From Filobasidium wieringae (Eukaryota; Basidiomycota; Tremellomycetes; Filobasidiales; Filobasidiaceae): a DNA stretch of 64,000 nucleotides. Position numbers and translations under genes: made by a program. The notes under the pieces are model-generated. The model did not search any database and was not told the DNA's origin. It saw only the letters and a program-made list of their open reading frames with translations. The stretch lies in assembly GCA_001600055.1 (NCBI GenBank), contig BCIV01000009.1, positions 434,001 to 498,000 of the forward strand. The letters are read 5' to 3'. Positions 34,287 to 47,847 of this stretch are shown here, in pieces. Numbering within the stretch: position 1 is the first letter of the stretch; each line of letters begins with the position of its first letter.

Positions 34287-36919
34287 ATGGATACCAGAAG
34301 ACGGACCCTAGCACAAGACAACAACATCATAAACCTCCCCGTCAACATGAATACCAACAGCCGGATTCCCACTTCCGCGTCCAAACCTCAAGGAGGTGCT
34401 CTTCGTTCATCCTCCTCCAACCAGAACTTACGGATGAGCATGGCAGGTCCAGGTCGAATGAGCGTCGCTGGACCTGGAATGCTAGGTGGTTCTCAGATGG
34501 GAATGAGCATGGGCGGAGCGGGGGATCTTTATGGGAGTCAGATGAATAGGAGAAGTACGATGTTACCCATGGGTAACAGTCAGGGGAGAGGAGGGGAGAT
34601 GCCTCCTAGTGGTGGAAGAGGGGATGCGGGGATGTACGCTAGGACTCCGGTCGGTAGGCAATCCGTCATGAGGTACGTCGGGACCGGCATCCTTTTCTTC
34701 CTAACATCCACTGACTGAAATTACTACCACTCACAGTGCGAGCGCAACCAACCGTCGTTCCTCCTCCTTTGCCTCGGCAGGTCGTCAATCCCTAGCCCCC
34801 CTATCTTATCATCAACAATCTTCAAACCCAATGTCATCCTCTTCCTCCGCTCCCTTCCAAGACCCCCGTCCCATCCGAAACGCGACCTTTCAAAAGCAAT
34901 GCCGTGATCAACTCCAAGAGTTCCTGCTCCAACAACGATGCGGCGTTCCGCTCACCCCCAAAACACTGATCTCCCCAACGACTAAAGAGTTTCAATCCAT
35001 ATTCCGCTGGCTCATCTGTTCCCCCGAAGCCCTCGGGTATTTCTATCCGTTGGAAGTGGGCGCAAAGGGGTTCGAAGCGGAATGCGTTCAGGTGTTGAGG
35101 GATCTGAGGTACCCGACTGATGTAGGCAAAACAGCCTTGGGAGCGCCAGGTAGCCCCACGAATTGGCCTACCATCTTGGTCATGCTCGTTTGGCTCGCCG
35201 AATTGGCTCGAGTGAGTACCAAATTCGGGATCGTGATGTCCAAAGAACCCATAGCTGAATCATTTTCACTTCAGGCGCTAAAACAATGGTCAGCACCCGA
35301 TTCCACCGACCCCCTCATCCGTCCGATCTCCTCCATGTCACCGGAAGAACTTCAAGAGGAAGGGGGAGATATTGTATCCCGTTTGGAAAAGGAATACTTT
35401 AGCGAAGCTTATGCCGCTTGGTGGAGCCAGGACGACGAGGCGGGGGATAACTCTTTCGAAGGTCCGAATAGGGCTTTGGTCGCTCGGTTCGGTGAGTCGA
35501 CTGGTTGAAATGCAGGGTTTGGATGTTGGATTTGGAGGAGCTGATTTGAAACGTGTATGGCTGTAGAGGCGATCGAGGCGGCGGATTTACAGAGCTTGAG
35601 TCAGTTGAGCGAGGAAAAGGAATTGGCCGACAAGGAGTTGTTGATCCTCAACAACCAGCCCGTGAGTTTCACACATCGACCGGGACCACCCGGACTTGGG
35701 GAATTGATTTCCGATCCTCTCGATTTCTCCAGAACCCCCTGACGGAAGCCAAGAACAAGGAGATGAACCTGCTCAAACATAAACAGGATCAGTTGAAGTA
35801 TATCGAGACGTATAGGGAAAAGGCGAAGAAACATCAGACGGCTATCGAGAATGGGAAACAGGCGCGGATCAACGTCGGTCAGTCGGTCTCGTGTGTGTTC
35901 TCATTATCAGGCGGGAAATCGCTGACGACCCCCGTGTGATCGATATTTTTAGAGGAAGAGATTCAGGTCTTGGAACAAGAACGAGCCGAGCTCGAACGTC
36001 AGGTCGCAGAACAGAACCTATCGGCAGAGGAAGTCGCGAGGATGAACAGCGAAAAATCCACACTGAGCGAATCTATCCGGGAATTACAAGCAGAGCTTAA
36101 CAAGAAGAAACGTGAACTTGGGGAACAAGAGATCGCGGTTAATCGACGGATGGACGAGATCGATTCGCTCGTCTTGAAGTATAATCACGGCAAGGCCGTC
36201 ATCGGGCTCAACACGGACGCCGTGCAGCAGCAATACAATATCGACTTTAATATCGATGTCAACATGGCTTCCTCCGATCTGACCGCGGTCAATATCGTCG
36301 GACAGAGGATCAAAGAGTCGATCAGACCCGGTTTACAATCGTTTGGTGAAGGGCTACGCGTCGAGGAACATGAACAATCCAACATGAAAATTGAAATGGA
36401 TGATGAGCTCGACAGGCTCAATTCCGCTCTGGAACAGCGTCGTCACCAGGTTCAGACCCTGGAACACAAGCTGCGTGGATTGGATAACGCTGCCGAGATC
36501 GAGAAACAGGTAAGCATTATCCCGCCCTTCTTGCTTGAATACCCACCCACGACTGAGCCTCATTGAATTGAACAGAAATTGCAAGCGCAGACTCAAGAGT
36601 CTAGAGCTCGGGTCGCTAAATTGGAAGCGGATGTCGCGAAAATGTCCATGTCCAGCGACCAGGAACTGATCGCTGTGGAAGGCGAGATCGAAGAGCTTAA
36701 TATCGCGTGAGTCCTGACTGTATACTCGCGCTCGAGGCAGAGGTCTGATCTCGTTTTCATATACTCAGACGACAAGAGATGATCCACTCGTCCAACGCTG
36801 CCAGGGAAAAGATACAGCAAGATATAACCTTCCATCTGGAACAGATCATCAACGCTAGGAAATACGCCACGGACAAGCTGAACGAGTTGACCAAATTCGC
36901 TCAGACTCATCATCCTTGA
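34287..36919 (+). CDS. NDC80: Kinetochore protein Ndc80/HEC1
   Basis: Ndc80 is the microtubule-binding subunit of the outer-kinetochore NDC80 complex. Eight exons (34287-34672, 34737-35211, 35275-35491, 35567-35661, 35733-35877, 35953-36509, 36576-36706, 36769-36919) give 718 aa. The first 190 residues are basic and disordered, with a Gly/Met/Ser-rich stretch (residues 50-100) like the Aurora-regulated tail of Ndc80. The calponin-homology head follows: DPRPIRNATFQKQC, TKEFQSIFRWLI, ALGAPGSPTNWPTIL, LVWLAEL. The rest is heptad-repeat coiled coil ending QTHHP. The middle motif IVGQRIKESIRPGLQSF lies in the loop and Nuf2-pairing region. Confidence 0.95.
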
Positions 36920-37203
36920 GTGAGAATCGGTAATGGACGTGTTTTGTGTTATAATGGTTCTCGACTGTCGGACGGCCTCGGCGTCTGCTACCTAATTCGC
37001 TTTCGCTCATTGGTCAATCCGTTTGTAAGGTGCTTGGAGACTGCTAGCCTCAATTTGTATAGGATCATCGATCGGATTGAATGCTATTCGTGAATGGATA
37101 CTGGTTCATCAGGATATTGGCGATTACAAAGATCTCGCTACGGAAACTGATCGTGATAGGCGTTAAATCGAAAGTGCTCATTTGACAAACGTTACTCTCT
37201 GCT

Positions 37204-40200
37204 TCATGCCTGATCAGTAAAAAAGACGCGTCAGTACAGCGCCCTAGAATCGAATAGGGTGTGGGAGAACTCACAGCATACATAGCCAGACGACGGACAT
37301 GCGGTACTGGCAAGTAAGCTGGTACATCTGTATATCGACAAGAAGACTGATCAGCTGGATCAACACTTATAGTTTGCTGACTTCACTCACACGTCTCGAT
37401 GTCCAAAATCTCTCGGATAGGAGGTTGGGTGTATCTAAAGAGAATTTAGAAGTCAAGTTCTGACCTTTATCGACTGCTCTCGTGTAGACCTACGGCATCG
37501 CTTCTTCCCCTTCAGGAGGCAACAAAAGGTGGTCTCCCTTGTCGTTTGTGTTCACTCGGGCAGACACCATCTTCAAAACATCAGGGGCAATGGGAGCCTA
37601 CGAAAAGTTAGGAGTTAGCCGATGCGCCTCCAACGCTTGAAGTAGGTTCAACTCACCTCGAAAGCTGCAACATGGTACTGGCTAATCAGTTTCTGTATTT
37701 GTGAAGGCGACAGGATCCAGCAAACATCAAACAAGATGTCGATATCTGCGGCGGTGGCCTGAGTATATATATTTCGTCAGTACAGAGGGCACGTCGATGT
37801 ACCCGCCAACGCGCAGCTCACCTTCTTCAGCTGCAGAAGCTTCGTAGCTTGCATCAAACCTTCCATCGACAAGGTACCATCGGAAACATCATTCGACTTG
37901 CACCATTCTTCCAGACGAGTGATGTTGTACTGGATTTGCATCGCTATGACGCAACACCATTCTCAGTAAAGACGTAATGTATACATGATCGTTTTGATTC
38001 AACATACCTCGCTTCCATGAGCAGAAATTTCTCCTCATCAACATGTCGTTGAAACTGTTCACACCGATTAACTTGAGAAGATCGCTGATGAAAACTTGGC
38101 TGATAACGTCATCGTGGATATGGTAGCTCTTCATCGCCTTCATGACCTTGTTCATCAGCTCGAGTAGCTCTTCCATACCATACAGAGGAACCTTTTCAGG
38201 CTGAGTGATGAATCGGTTGAGGAGACGACCAGAAGTTTCTTGTGTGACGAAACCGGGGAGTGTTTGGCTCTCGATCAATGCGGGAACAATCATCACGTTC
38301 AAACGCTTCTTGATCTCAGTGACAGTGCTGTGATAGATGTTGTACTCGAGAGACTCGAGATCGTTTCGAGCCACAGAGACCAATCGCTCGTAATCTGCCC
38401 AGACGTGGGGCTCTGAAGTCTCCGAACCAGGACCAACTCCTTGCAAAATATCGTGCTGCGCTAGGTCCACAAATGAGAGCAGCTCGTGAATATTAGCAAG
38501 CCAGAAGAATCCTGGGATGATGATATCTTCCCCGGAGAAACTCTGTCATAACAAGTCGATCAACAGATCAGTCATATGCGCCTGGAATCTAAATACCAAG
38601 TCCGCAAAACTCACCATGACATGCTGTTGTATAGTTTGCATGACGTTGGCAAGGAAGCGTTCGCTCTGCTTGATCATGTCTTGTTTCCACATCTCATTTG
38701 CAATCAGGCTGATCAGATGCGAAGGGAACATGACTTCGTTGAAGATCGGCGGGTTCGCCGAACTTGGGGGAACGATCTTCAGCTGCGTGATCATGCCATT
38801 GAGGACGTCTTCATCTAGTGCTGCACTGTTCTCGAGAAGACGAGTGATAGCCTCCCTTGTGTTTTCGATTGAAACAGGCATTCCTTGCGAATCGCGATCA
38901 TTAAGTACCCCGTTGGTCGGCATTGCCATGGACACCGCTCGGAATTGCGAGATGTCCTTTTTGCTATCCATCATACGTTCATCGGTGGAAGAGCGCTTGT
39001 TATCGTTGGCGTGCAATCCGGTCATGCTGTGCCTTCTGACCCGGCGTGTACTGGGCATATTTGGGGCCGGGTCCAAACCACGGATGCCTCCGTTCAGGTG
39101 AGGAACGGTAGGAGATGGAGGCGGTTGCGGCTGGCTGTTTCTCGTCAGCGCTGACAACGCGTTGGCTCGGTTGATCTGCTCTCTCAGGCTCGCAAGATCA
39201 GCTCGCAACCCGCTAATGGTAGATTCGTCCGAAGCTGTTCGCGCAGTTGCCTCTTCCAAAGCGGTCTGGCGTTCATGCGCCGCTCGAGCTCCAAGGGCAA
39301 GCTCATCGCTCATACGTTTGATATCCGCCTCTTGCTTTTGTATCGTCGAAATCGCTTCCTCCATCTTGACGTCCGCTACTCGTTTGGCCTCCAAAAGTTG
39401 TTCGAACTGGGACATGGGAACTGTTGGTTTATTCAGTTCCGCTGAAAGATCCCTAGATTTAGCTTCCGAATCTTCATGTCTCGTCATCCAGCTTTGAAGT
39501 GATTGTTCCAACAGGAAAACTTTCTCTTGCAGTTCTTTGCGCTCAGCGGTACGCTTTTGCAAAGTCTGCGTTAATTCTACTACCTTGTTCTCCAGCTTGT
39601 AAGATATCTCCTTGAACTTGTTTGCGGATTTAGCTTCGTTCTTCAAGCCAACCAGCTCTTTCTTGGCCAGACGCCTTCGATGTAAGTTTTGCAGCAATAC
39701 AACGCTTCGAATATAAGCAATGTATTGTTTACGGGCAATCCTGAACGAATCCCGTTGTCTCAGCACCATACAAGAATCATGAAAAGGGGACCCAACTTAC
39801 GATCCCCGGATCAAACTCTGTAGTCGTTCAGCTGCAAATGTCTTTTGCGCCTCCTTGTATTGTAGACGAGCTCGATACCCTCTCAATGCTAGTGGACGAA
39901 GCTGCTGGGTGAGCTGGATTCTCAACAAAGACTAATTATCGAAGCTTACCTGATTGTATCTTCACTACGGCTTGGCGAGTCTCCTGATAAGCTTTGCGAG
40001 CAAGGAACATTCGGCCTACCGATTGTATCGAGACGGCTGCCTTGTCTTTGCGCATTTGCTCGGCAAGACGTCGGACTACAGTACCTCTTCGCCACGACTG
40101 GATCTTGATTGTAGCCATTCGCAAGGACTGATAGTGCTTCTGAGCCACATGTCGACGATAATTCTTCTGAACGATGGTCACAATAGCGTCCAAACGCTGC

Positions 40201-43106
40201 TTCTTGAGACGGTCCAACGTGCTGACCATACCCGGACGGAAAAATATCTTTGTGAGACCGATTTGATATTTGTCTGTCTCAGCCACGCTATTCTCGAGGA
40301 TCGCCGTACAAATCGGCCGTAGATCGCTTATACCCTGGAACTTCTGCCATTGGCTTGGAGGTATGAAAATCTCGTATCTCTCAGCAAATTCACCAAATGT
40401 CCATCTGTTGGGATAGCCTGCACAACTGATCTTGATGGTTTCGAGGACACCACATGCTCGTAACTGCGAGAGGACCTGCTCCGAGTCGAACTCCCAGGCA
40501 TTTTTCGCTTCGTTGGGCTTGATGCATCGAATGTAGTGGACATTGGTGTTGTTGATGGTCTCCATCAGGTTGATCAACGAGTGCTTGAAAATCGATCCCA
40601 AGGTAGGTTTTCGGGTAGATGCAGCCCCGCCTGCTCTCTTAGGACCTGTTGGCGTACCAGCTTTACTTGGAGTAGTAGTGATCTCTTTGGCTGCAGTTGC
40701 GGCTTGTAAAGCTGCTTCCAAGCAGTCTTTTAGGAGCGAGTTGGAGGAGTTTTGCAGCAAGGCAAGATGCTCATCAGGTACTGTGTCTCTATTCTTCTCG
40801 ATGAAACCATCAACGTCGTATGTAACATCGTGGGCATAGTGAGAGATGGTGAACGCATTCTGTCCGAACCTTGGCTTCTTGAAGACTGCCTTTTGCTCGG
40901 GCTTGTTGATTTGCTGGAAGAGTTTGCCTGCAAAAGACAAGTCCGCCCCTGCTGGCAACCGTGATTCTTCGTCCAATAACGTCAATATTCCCATCTTCCC
41001 TTCGATCACATCGATACACATTTGGTTATCGGCAAAGTCGATGAATGTCCAGTTGATCTCTTCTCGGACGTATTCTTCCTGCTCAAGCTTGAAAACATGA
41101 GCATTGAACTCTTGTTGCAGCTTCTCGTTCGCCCAATTGATGCAGAATTGTTCGAATGAATTCTTCTTGAAGTGTTCGAAACCGTAGATATCCAGCACAC
41201 CGATAAATTTGACTGCACGATCGGCCGCACCTCCTCCAGCTAAACTCTCGTTGATCACCGCTACCAACCAGTCGAATAGGCAACTGTAGATGAACTTTGC
41301 GACCGAGTCCCTGACGACCAAAGCCTGAGCGGCGTTTAGATTCGTGACGATCTTTTCGCTTCGAGTGATAAGCTGCTTCTTCACCGTCCACTTCTTGAAT
41401 TCCTCTTTGTCCACTCCAAGCAATTCTGTTGCCAGTGACATGGACGCATCATCGGGATCTATGCTGGCCTCGTTCCTGCTAGCCTTGACCTCGACATTTC
41501 CGAGATGCAATAGTGCTGCGAGCAAGCGGAAGATCTGCCATTGCCTCTCGACTGCGATTCCTACCGTGCTCAAGGCCTTTTGGGTAAGCTCGAACTCTAA
41601 TTTGTCGTCTACTCCTCTGATAGGGGTAGCTGTAGGGCCTCCTCCGACAAGGTATGCGAAGTCCGCTGGCGCCCGGTCTAGACCAAGATCTTTGCGTTCC
41701 TTTCCAGGCGCACCTGCCAATAGCTGGTAGAAGATATGGTAATTCCTCTCAACTTCAGGTTGATAGACTAGACGTGACCGTTCAAGAAGATATGTTCGAA
41801 CTCGTGCCCCAACGATATCATGCTCTTTGTCAAACAATACCTTTTATATAAAACAGGAATTTCATCAGTTTTGGATCAAGGAGCGCCAGAGGTAACGACT
41901 CACCTCGATATACTTTCCGAATCGCGAACTGTTATCGTTCCTAGTCGTCTTGGCATTTCCAAAAGCTTCCATGATAGGGTTACTAGCCAAGATCTGTCTC
42001 TCCGTCTCGCTCATTCCACCCTCCTCTGTCGCTCCTGCTCGGGCTCGTTGTCTTCGCGCAGCGTCTTTCGATTTGGAGGGATCGTCCACCGAAGCGAAGT
42101 AACGTAGAATGTATTTCGCCGAGACAGTCTTTCCCGCTCCACTATGAAAGTGACAAGCCCCGTCAAAAAACAAGTATGATACGTCATGAGAAGTCTTTGG
42201 ACACTTACGACTCTCCACTGACCACGATAGTCTGATCACCTGCACCGGTAGCGTCAGTCCCACCACCTCCAGCACCTCTTCGCATGCACTCTAAAGCATC
42301 TTCAGCAATAGCGAAACTAGAGGTGCACGCGCCGTCAGTACGTTACAACAGGCCTGAGTCAATCTCCAAAAGCTTACACATGGGGACTTAGATCTCCCTT
42401 CTTCTTCCCCGAGTAGGACTGAATCATATCCGGTCCATCTGATAACCGCAAAATGACCTGCAGAATCAGCAACGCGTTCGCATAACATTCTCGATCGAGA
42501 CGCTTACAGATGTTTAGATTCGTAAACGGATTTAATGCCACCTGAAAACAAGAACGAGATGGGTCAAAACACGGAATACGGATCCTGTATTATCGATACT
42601 TACGAGCACAATACCGGAATAAGTATAAGGTTCTTTAAGCTGATATCGCTCCTTCAAAGCATGTAATACTATAAGATGTCGTATCGAATCAGAACAAGAA
42701 CGATTATTCAGCCTTATCGAAAAGACATACCACTTGGTTCATTCAGATTGCTCAAATCCGCCAAATCCTCCGATCTCTCCAATTCATCTGGGTTTCTCAA
42801 AGGGGGAAGAGGTACCGGTTTCCCATCGGCATCCTTCCCCGAGAAAACTTGTCCACCCGGTGTCGAGCTTGTGGTGCTAGTCGGGCTGGCGGGGGCGAAT
42901 TGGGATTGTCCAGCTGCTAACAAGACGCTGAGAGGGTAAGAGTATTCGAGGGTGGTTTGATCAGGACCATAGGTGATTTTAAGGGTGATATAGGTTTCCG
43001 GAGTAGCATCTGCTGGTTGGTTTACGGAAGTGACTTCTCCCTTTTCCCAGTTGGAACTTCCATTGGGAACCCAGATCTGAGTGTCTTTGACGTATGGATG
43101 CGACAT
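37204..43106 (-). CDS. Class V myosin
   Basis: An actin motor for polarised transport of vesicles and organelles. Sixteen exons give 1,650 aa, the class V size. The N-terminal SH3-like region ([15 protein letters not shown]) is followed by the motor: [11 protein letters not shown], the P-loop GES|GAGKT split by an intron, [24 protein letters not shown] (switch I), [16 protein letters not shown] (switch II and relay) and HYIRCIKPN. Six or so IQ motifs ([22 protein letters not shown]) precede coiled coil. The cargo-binding DIL domain follows ([35 protein letters not shown]), with [19 protein letters not shown] near the end. The last exon is only six bases (37204-37209); without that splice the frame runs to 37065. 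Confidence 0.94.
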
Positions 43107-44246
43107 GGTAGGTGATGCGAAATAGGAGTCGATGTGGTGTCGATATGAAGGGGAATGAAATCTATTCGTCGTTATTCGTTCAGTTTCGTATATGATATTG
43201 TCGATCTCGACCGTTATAGATTCGTGAGAGGTTCGGAACGGGTGATCTTGTCGACCCAGTGACCAGCCGGTATTCTCAAAGATCGATCACGTCCTCTGGT
43301 TAAAGTTCCGGAATGAAGTCGAGCTTCTACTGTATCGTCTGAACACTCCGAGATCTCAAACTCGAGTGGTCAAACGCGGTGTTCTAGTTCAAGACCTAAT
43401 CAAGACGATCAGACAGTATCCTCAAGACCTGTACACGCTGTCAAGGTGCAGGAGGGCTGGTCCAAACTTGTGCTGTCGTTCTGTTATTGTTGTATGACAA
43501 CGATGAACCTTGACTGGAATGTGTGAATGAGCGGAGAAGGATGTCTTTTGTGTGTCCGTTGGGCCGCACTCCTCAGGGCAGGCACGCTAACGCGTTTCAA
43601 GTGCGACAAGTCTGACATCTGATTACCATCAACGCGTTCGGATAACGATCCTGGGAGATCCTGTAGGTGAAAGATCTGACAGGGTCTCAGGGTACCAGCT
43701 GTAGACTGTCATAGGAGCAAGACGAGCTCGATATACCAATAATACGATCAATCCGAACTAGAGCAATAACAGAAGAGCAGGCCGTTGCGCCGCCGAATAC
43801 CCTTCGTTGCTCGATCATTCGAGAGTTGAATCACGACGTGATGTTACAAGACCTCCAGGGTTGCATGACGACACCCTGACAAACCGCCCTCGTAGTCGTT
43901 GACTTGATTCCCAGTCATCTCCATCAAAGCATGATCTATGAACGAATATTGCCTCGATGTTGCCTCATCACCGAAAATGTAAAGCGGGCGTTTCAGGTTG
44001 GCAAATTAGAACAAAATGACGTAAGGCGGAAGCGAATTGATCTGGAGCATCCTTTAGATCTTTCGTACCCGGATCGTTGGTTTTCTTCCTTTGTTCGTCA
44101 TCTCGAGCTTCAAATGTGAGAACGTTCGTCAAAGATATTATACTCTTCCAAGACCTCTCTGCCGGTCGATGGCTTGACACACCGTCATCCACACACTCTG
44201 CGTCCACACACTTGCCCCTATTCCGCGATAGACTACCGCCGCAACC
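43107..44246. other. Divergent intergenic region
   Basis: 1,140 bases between the myosin start and the next plus-strand start. Only short, unrelated open frames are present. It is the second-longest gene-free stretch in the window and presumably carries both promoters. No structured RNA or repeat recognised. Confidence 0.5.
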
Positions 44247-45979
44247 ATGTTCGGAATGGGCATGATGGGAGGTCTACCTCCTCCAATGATGATGGGCGGT
44301 CCCATGATGGGCGGGATGGGGATGCCTTTTGGTCGGATGCCTAATCCTCGATCCATGCCTGGCTGGTTCGGGAGAGATCTACTAGGTTTGTTTCATGTAC
44401 TGGAAGCTTGGAGTGATACTACGGCTTATACTTTCGATCAGGCCGAGAGTTTTCTGGACCAGGAGGTGCCGGTAAGCTCTTCGATCGTACCCTATCCTCT
44501 TGAAAGGCTCTTCTGATAAATACTATGATGCCACTTCTCCCAGGCCATTCGAACGTTAGTACAACTTCATTGTCTCCGTTAGGAATGTAGCTGATTCATG
44601 ATTCGCAATAGCCGTATCGACCGCCCGACCCTGGAGTTCTTCCACCAATGCCCACAGGGCTCCCCATAATGGCTAGACGTGAGCATGGATGTTTCCTAGC
44701 GTCTAACGTATACATGTCCTTATCATCCCGTTGCGTTTCAGCTCCTAAGAAAGGTTTGGACGCTTACGGTCGCCCGATCCCTCCACCGTTACCTCCAGGT
44801 CAGTACTAATTGATTGCGAACTTTGGCCTGAGAACCAGTTGGTATTGAATCCAATGTACGGGTTCTCAGGTATCGATGGCTGGGGCCGCCCCATTCCAGG
44901 GCCAGACGGTCAGTTCCCCTATCCCCCCGGTCCGCCTGGGATGATGCCAGGACCTGGGGGTATGATGATGCCTAATCAGGCTCAACAGATGCCTCAAGCG
45001 ACGCCTCCCCCTCCTCCAGCCAATCCACCGGTAGAAGAAGTGACAGGTAGTGGTGGCGCTGATTTGGGGGTCACGAGCGATTCTGGAAGACCCGAGGAGT
45101 AAGTCTAAATCTTCCAAGCTCTGGATACCCCGCTATGGATATCCAATCGATTCTGCTTGATTCAGACCACCAGCATTCCACCGTCAACCCAGTAAAGACG
45201 ATCACAATGATTTCCGCGATTTCGCAGGTTTCTCGTTCCCCAGCACAGCTCTAGCTCATATTCATCGTCTTCGCCGCCCACCCGAGTTGAAGCATTGCGA
45301 CGTCAGATCGGACGAGTGGGCTTATTTCATCGAGGGGTTGGAGCTCGAGACGTACAAATTTGCGGATAAAAGTCACTTGAGTACTTATGGGAGTTATAGT
45401 GATCAGGACAAGGCGTTATTGACGGAGGATGTACATCGTTACTTAAGGCAAGTCCAAGGGGAACAGGCGCATCTTCACACGCTAATTGTATGTTCGGGAT
45501 ATGTAGGGCTTGGCAAGTAGGTTATTTCGGTCCAAGAGGAATCAAGATCTACCCAGCAAAGGAAGGAAGAAGACTTTTCGCCCCTGGTCTGACGGTCTCC
45601 TCCCATAGAGGGTACGGCAATTTAAAGAGCACAATCACGACCATCGATTTCTCGGATGAATCGTCATCTGACTTTTCGGACGACCAGTATGACCCGCGTG
45701 AAGATGCCCAGTATTCCGCAAGAGAGAGACTATACCGAAGAAGACAGAGGAAGCTTCTGAGGCGAGAAGATAGGGAGAGGAGGAAGAGAAAAAGGTTGGC
45801 TACGGATGATTGGGAAGTTCACTTTGCCTGGATGCAGCCCACGCCATGGAAAGCCAGGATGAAGGTGAGTCACGAAGGCCGATCATCTTGGTGATGCAGG
45901 TACTGATTCGACTGTGAGCTTTTAGCCAATGCAATACGGCGAGAAGAGACCCGCTTTTGAACGTCCTGATGACTACTAG
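44247..45979 (+). CDS. Pro/Met/Gly-rich protein of unknown function
   Basis: Exons 44247-44471, 44612-44678, 44742-44798, 44870-45098, 45166-45447, 45507-45864 and 45926-45979 give 423 aa. The N-terminus is Met/Gly/Pro repeats (MMGGLPPPMMMGGPMMGGMG). Two similar YGRPIPPP and WGRPIPGP segments follow in a proline-rich middle. The C-terminal half looks folded: LAHIHRLRRPPELKHCDV, ELETYKFADKSHLSTYGS, WQVGYFGPRGIKIYPAKEG. Next come an acidic Ser/Asp run and a strongly basic RRRQRKLLRRED helix. The intron at 45448-45506 has a GC donor (GCAAGT). Between exons 1 and 2 an 11-nt piece could be an extra micro-exon but breaks the frame, so I left it out. No known family recognised. Confidence 0.68.
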
Positions 45980-46184
45980 CCTTGCTCCTGCCTTTTAATC
46001 ACCTGTCTTTGCGAAGTTTGATTGTACATCGTATCCTATCCTGCATTAGCATAGATACAAGATACACAATGAATTACATCTTCCGTCTCCCACCGATAGA
46101 TGACGGTCAGGAGAGGAGCGAGGGTCGGTCGTGAAGTGAAGCGTCATGAAGGCAGCGAATATGCGAAGGTTGACGTGAACATGT

Positions 46185-47610
46185 CTAGTTGAGGTTGATA
46201 TCGTTCAATGCGCAGCAGACGGCAGCTCTACATCGCCAGTGACGGAAGTTAACTAAAGGCTAGAAAGTCTGAGATTGGAAGACGACTAACCTATGGTGTC
46301 CACTGTACTGCCGCACTGTAGCCCCACTATTCAAATCCCACAATCTAGCCACATGATCCGAAGAAGCCGTCACTAAGTAGGCCGAGTCTGCACTAAACGC
46401 GGCGTCCCAAACCCATCTCTGATGACCCGAGAGTACCCGTTCTAATCGATAACTGAAATCCTCTGTGGACCAGATCTTAACGGTCGTGTCGGCCGAACAG
46501 GTCGCAAGATGTTTGCTGTCGGGCGATAGGAGGCATCGAGTGAGGTACTTTGGGTGCGCATTGAACATTGTCACTGGTTGGAGGTCGACGAGATCGTTCC
46601 CTTGTCTGATCTTCCACACGTAAACGTTTCCCTAATCCGCATAGAAGCCGATTGTCACCTCAGCTTCCACCTCTTCGGTTTGAAGGAGAGATGATAACGA
46701 CTAACCTTATTATTCCCCGCAACCAAAGTGCCACCATCCCCGGCGATACTGACGCTCCGAATCGGAACGTCTTCCGCTGGTACCAATTCATGCGTACAAC
46801 TATTCTCGCCCAGATCCCAGATCTTGACACTTCCGTTCTGGTCACAAGAGATAAGTTCCCCCTGGTTAGGATGGACTACTACATCATTGACTGGGGAGTT
46901 GTGATAATATTCTCGTTGTGTTCCAGAAGTACTGCACAGTGAGGTTAAAGTTTTCAGCTCGCATGAAGAGATAAGATTAAAGAGATCGGGCTTACCGCAT
47001 GTCCCAGATCTTGATGGTCCCGTCATCACTGCCTGTAGCTAGCCATTTACCTTCACAGTGGAATGCTACTGCCGTCACATTGCCTGTATGCGATTCCAGA
47101 GTCGCTATCTGTTCAGGAACAATGTATCAGCTTTGATCGGAGTTGGGCGTTGTAGAAGATGCCGTTCAAGCTTACTGGGTTATTACTGTTTCGGTCCTGA
47201 ATGTCATACAGGCTAATCGGAGGAAGAAATCAGTAATTCTGCTTTACTGTTTTCAGCTAGCTACATACCGCACAGCGTTATGCCCCGCAGCTGCTAGAAT
47301 CCTCTTGTCCGGGGAGATAGCTAATCTATTTACTTGTTTCTGTCAAGTTGCCCTTCCTTTTCAGCGGGAGTTGGAAGGGCACAGTTTATTCTAAGACATA
47401 CCCAATGTGGTTGTTGATTTATCGTTCGTGCGCAGATTCCACTGAGAGCTTCCCAAAATCTAATGGTATGATCATCTGGGCGCCCCCATGAGATTTCGCT
47501 AAGTTATCAGTTGTCATTTAGCAAGCCAGGAAGGACTCACATCCAGCTGTGACTAAGATGACGCTCATCTCCTCTTGCGTGTGTTGGCCTGACTGTCCTC
47601 CATTTGACAT
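46185..47610 (-). CDS. LST8: LST8, WD40 subunit of TOR complexes
   Basis: Lst8/mLST8 is a seven-bladed WD40 protein that binds the TOR kinase domain in TORC1 and TORC2. Eight exons (47541-47610, 47402-47475, 47269-47339, 47176-47212, 46996-47108, 46706-46931, 46291-46631, 46185-46227) give 324 aa, the family length. It opens with SVILVTAGYDHTIRFWEA, the typical Lst8 first blade. Later come VNRLAISPDKRILAAAGH, LATGSDDGTIKIWDMR, NQGELISCDQNGSVKIWD, HLATCSADTTVKIWS and LVTASSDHVARLWD. The last exon adds the short end AAVCCALND. It is divergent from the HDDC2-like gene with 237 bases between starts. Confidence 0.96.
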
Positions 47611-47847
47611 CTTGGTGTAGCTTTCTAGCGGGTATTCAATTGAAATGCAACGGGCTGTATCTAACGAGCAGCAGAGATATCTTGAACTGAGTAAAGTCAA
47701 GGTTAAATCATCTTTATCATTAGTCGAATCGTCATTCAGGTCAGGTCGACCCTCCGGCTGAGGGCGGAAGCAAACCGTTCGATAACGCATGTATCTCGGT
47801 ATTCGGCCCATGCGTTCTCAAGTTGCACTAGATCGTTTGTTGACAAA

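Noticed and set aside
38517..39101. 194-codon plus-strand open frame inside the myosin gene
   Set aside because: Antisense to the clearly coding coiled-coil and DIL region of myosin V, so a shadow.
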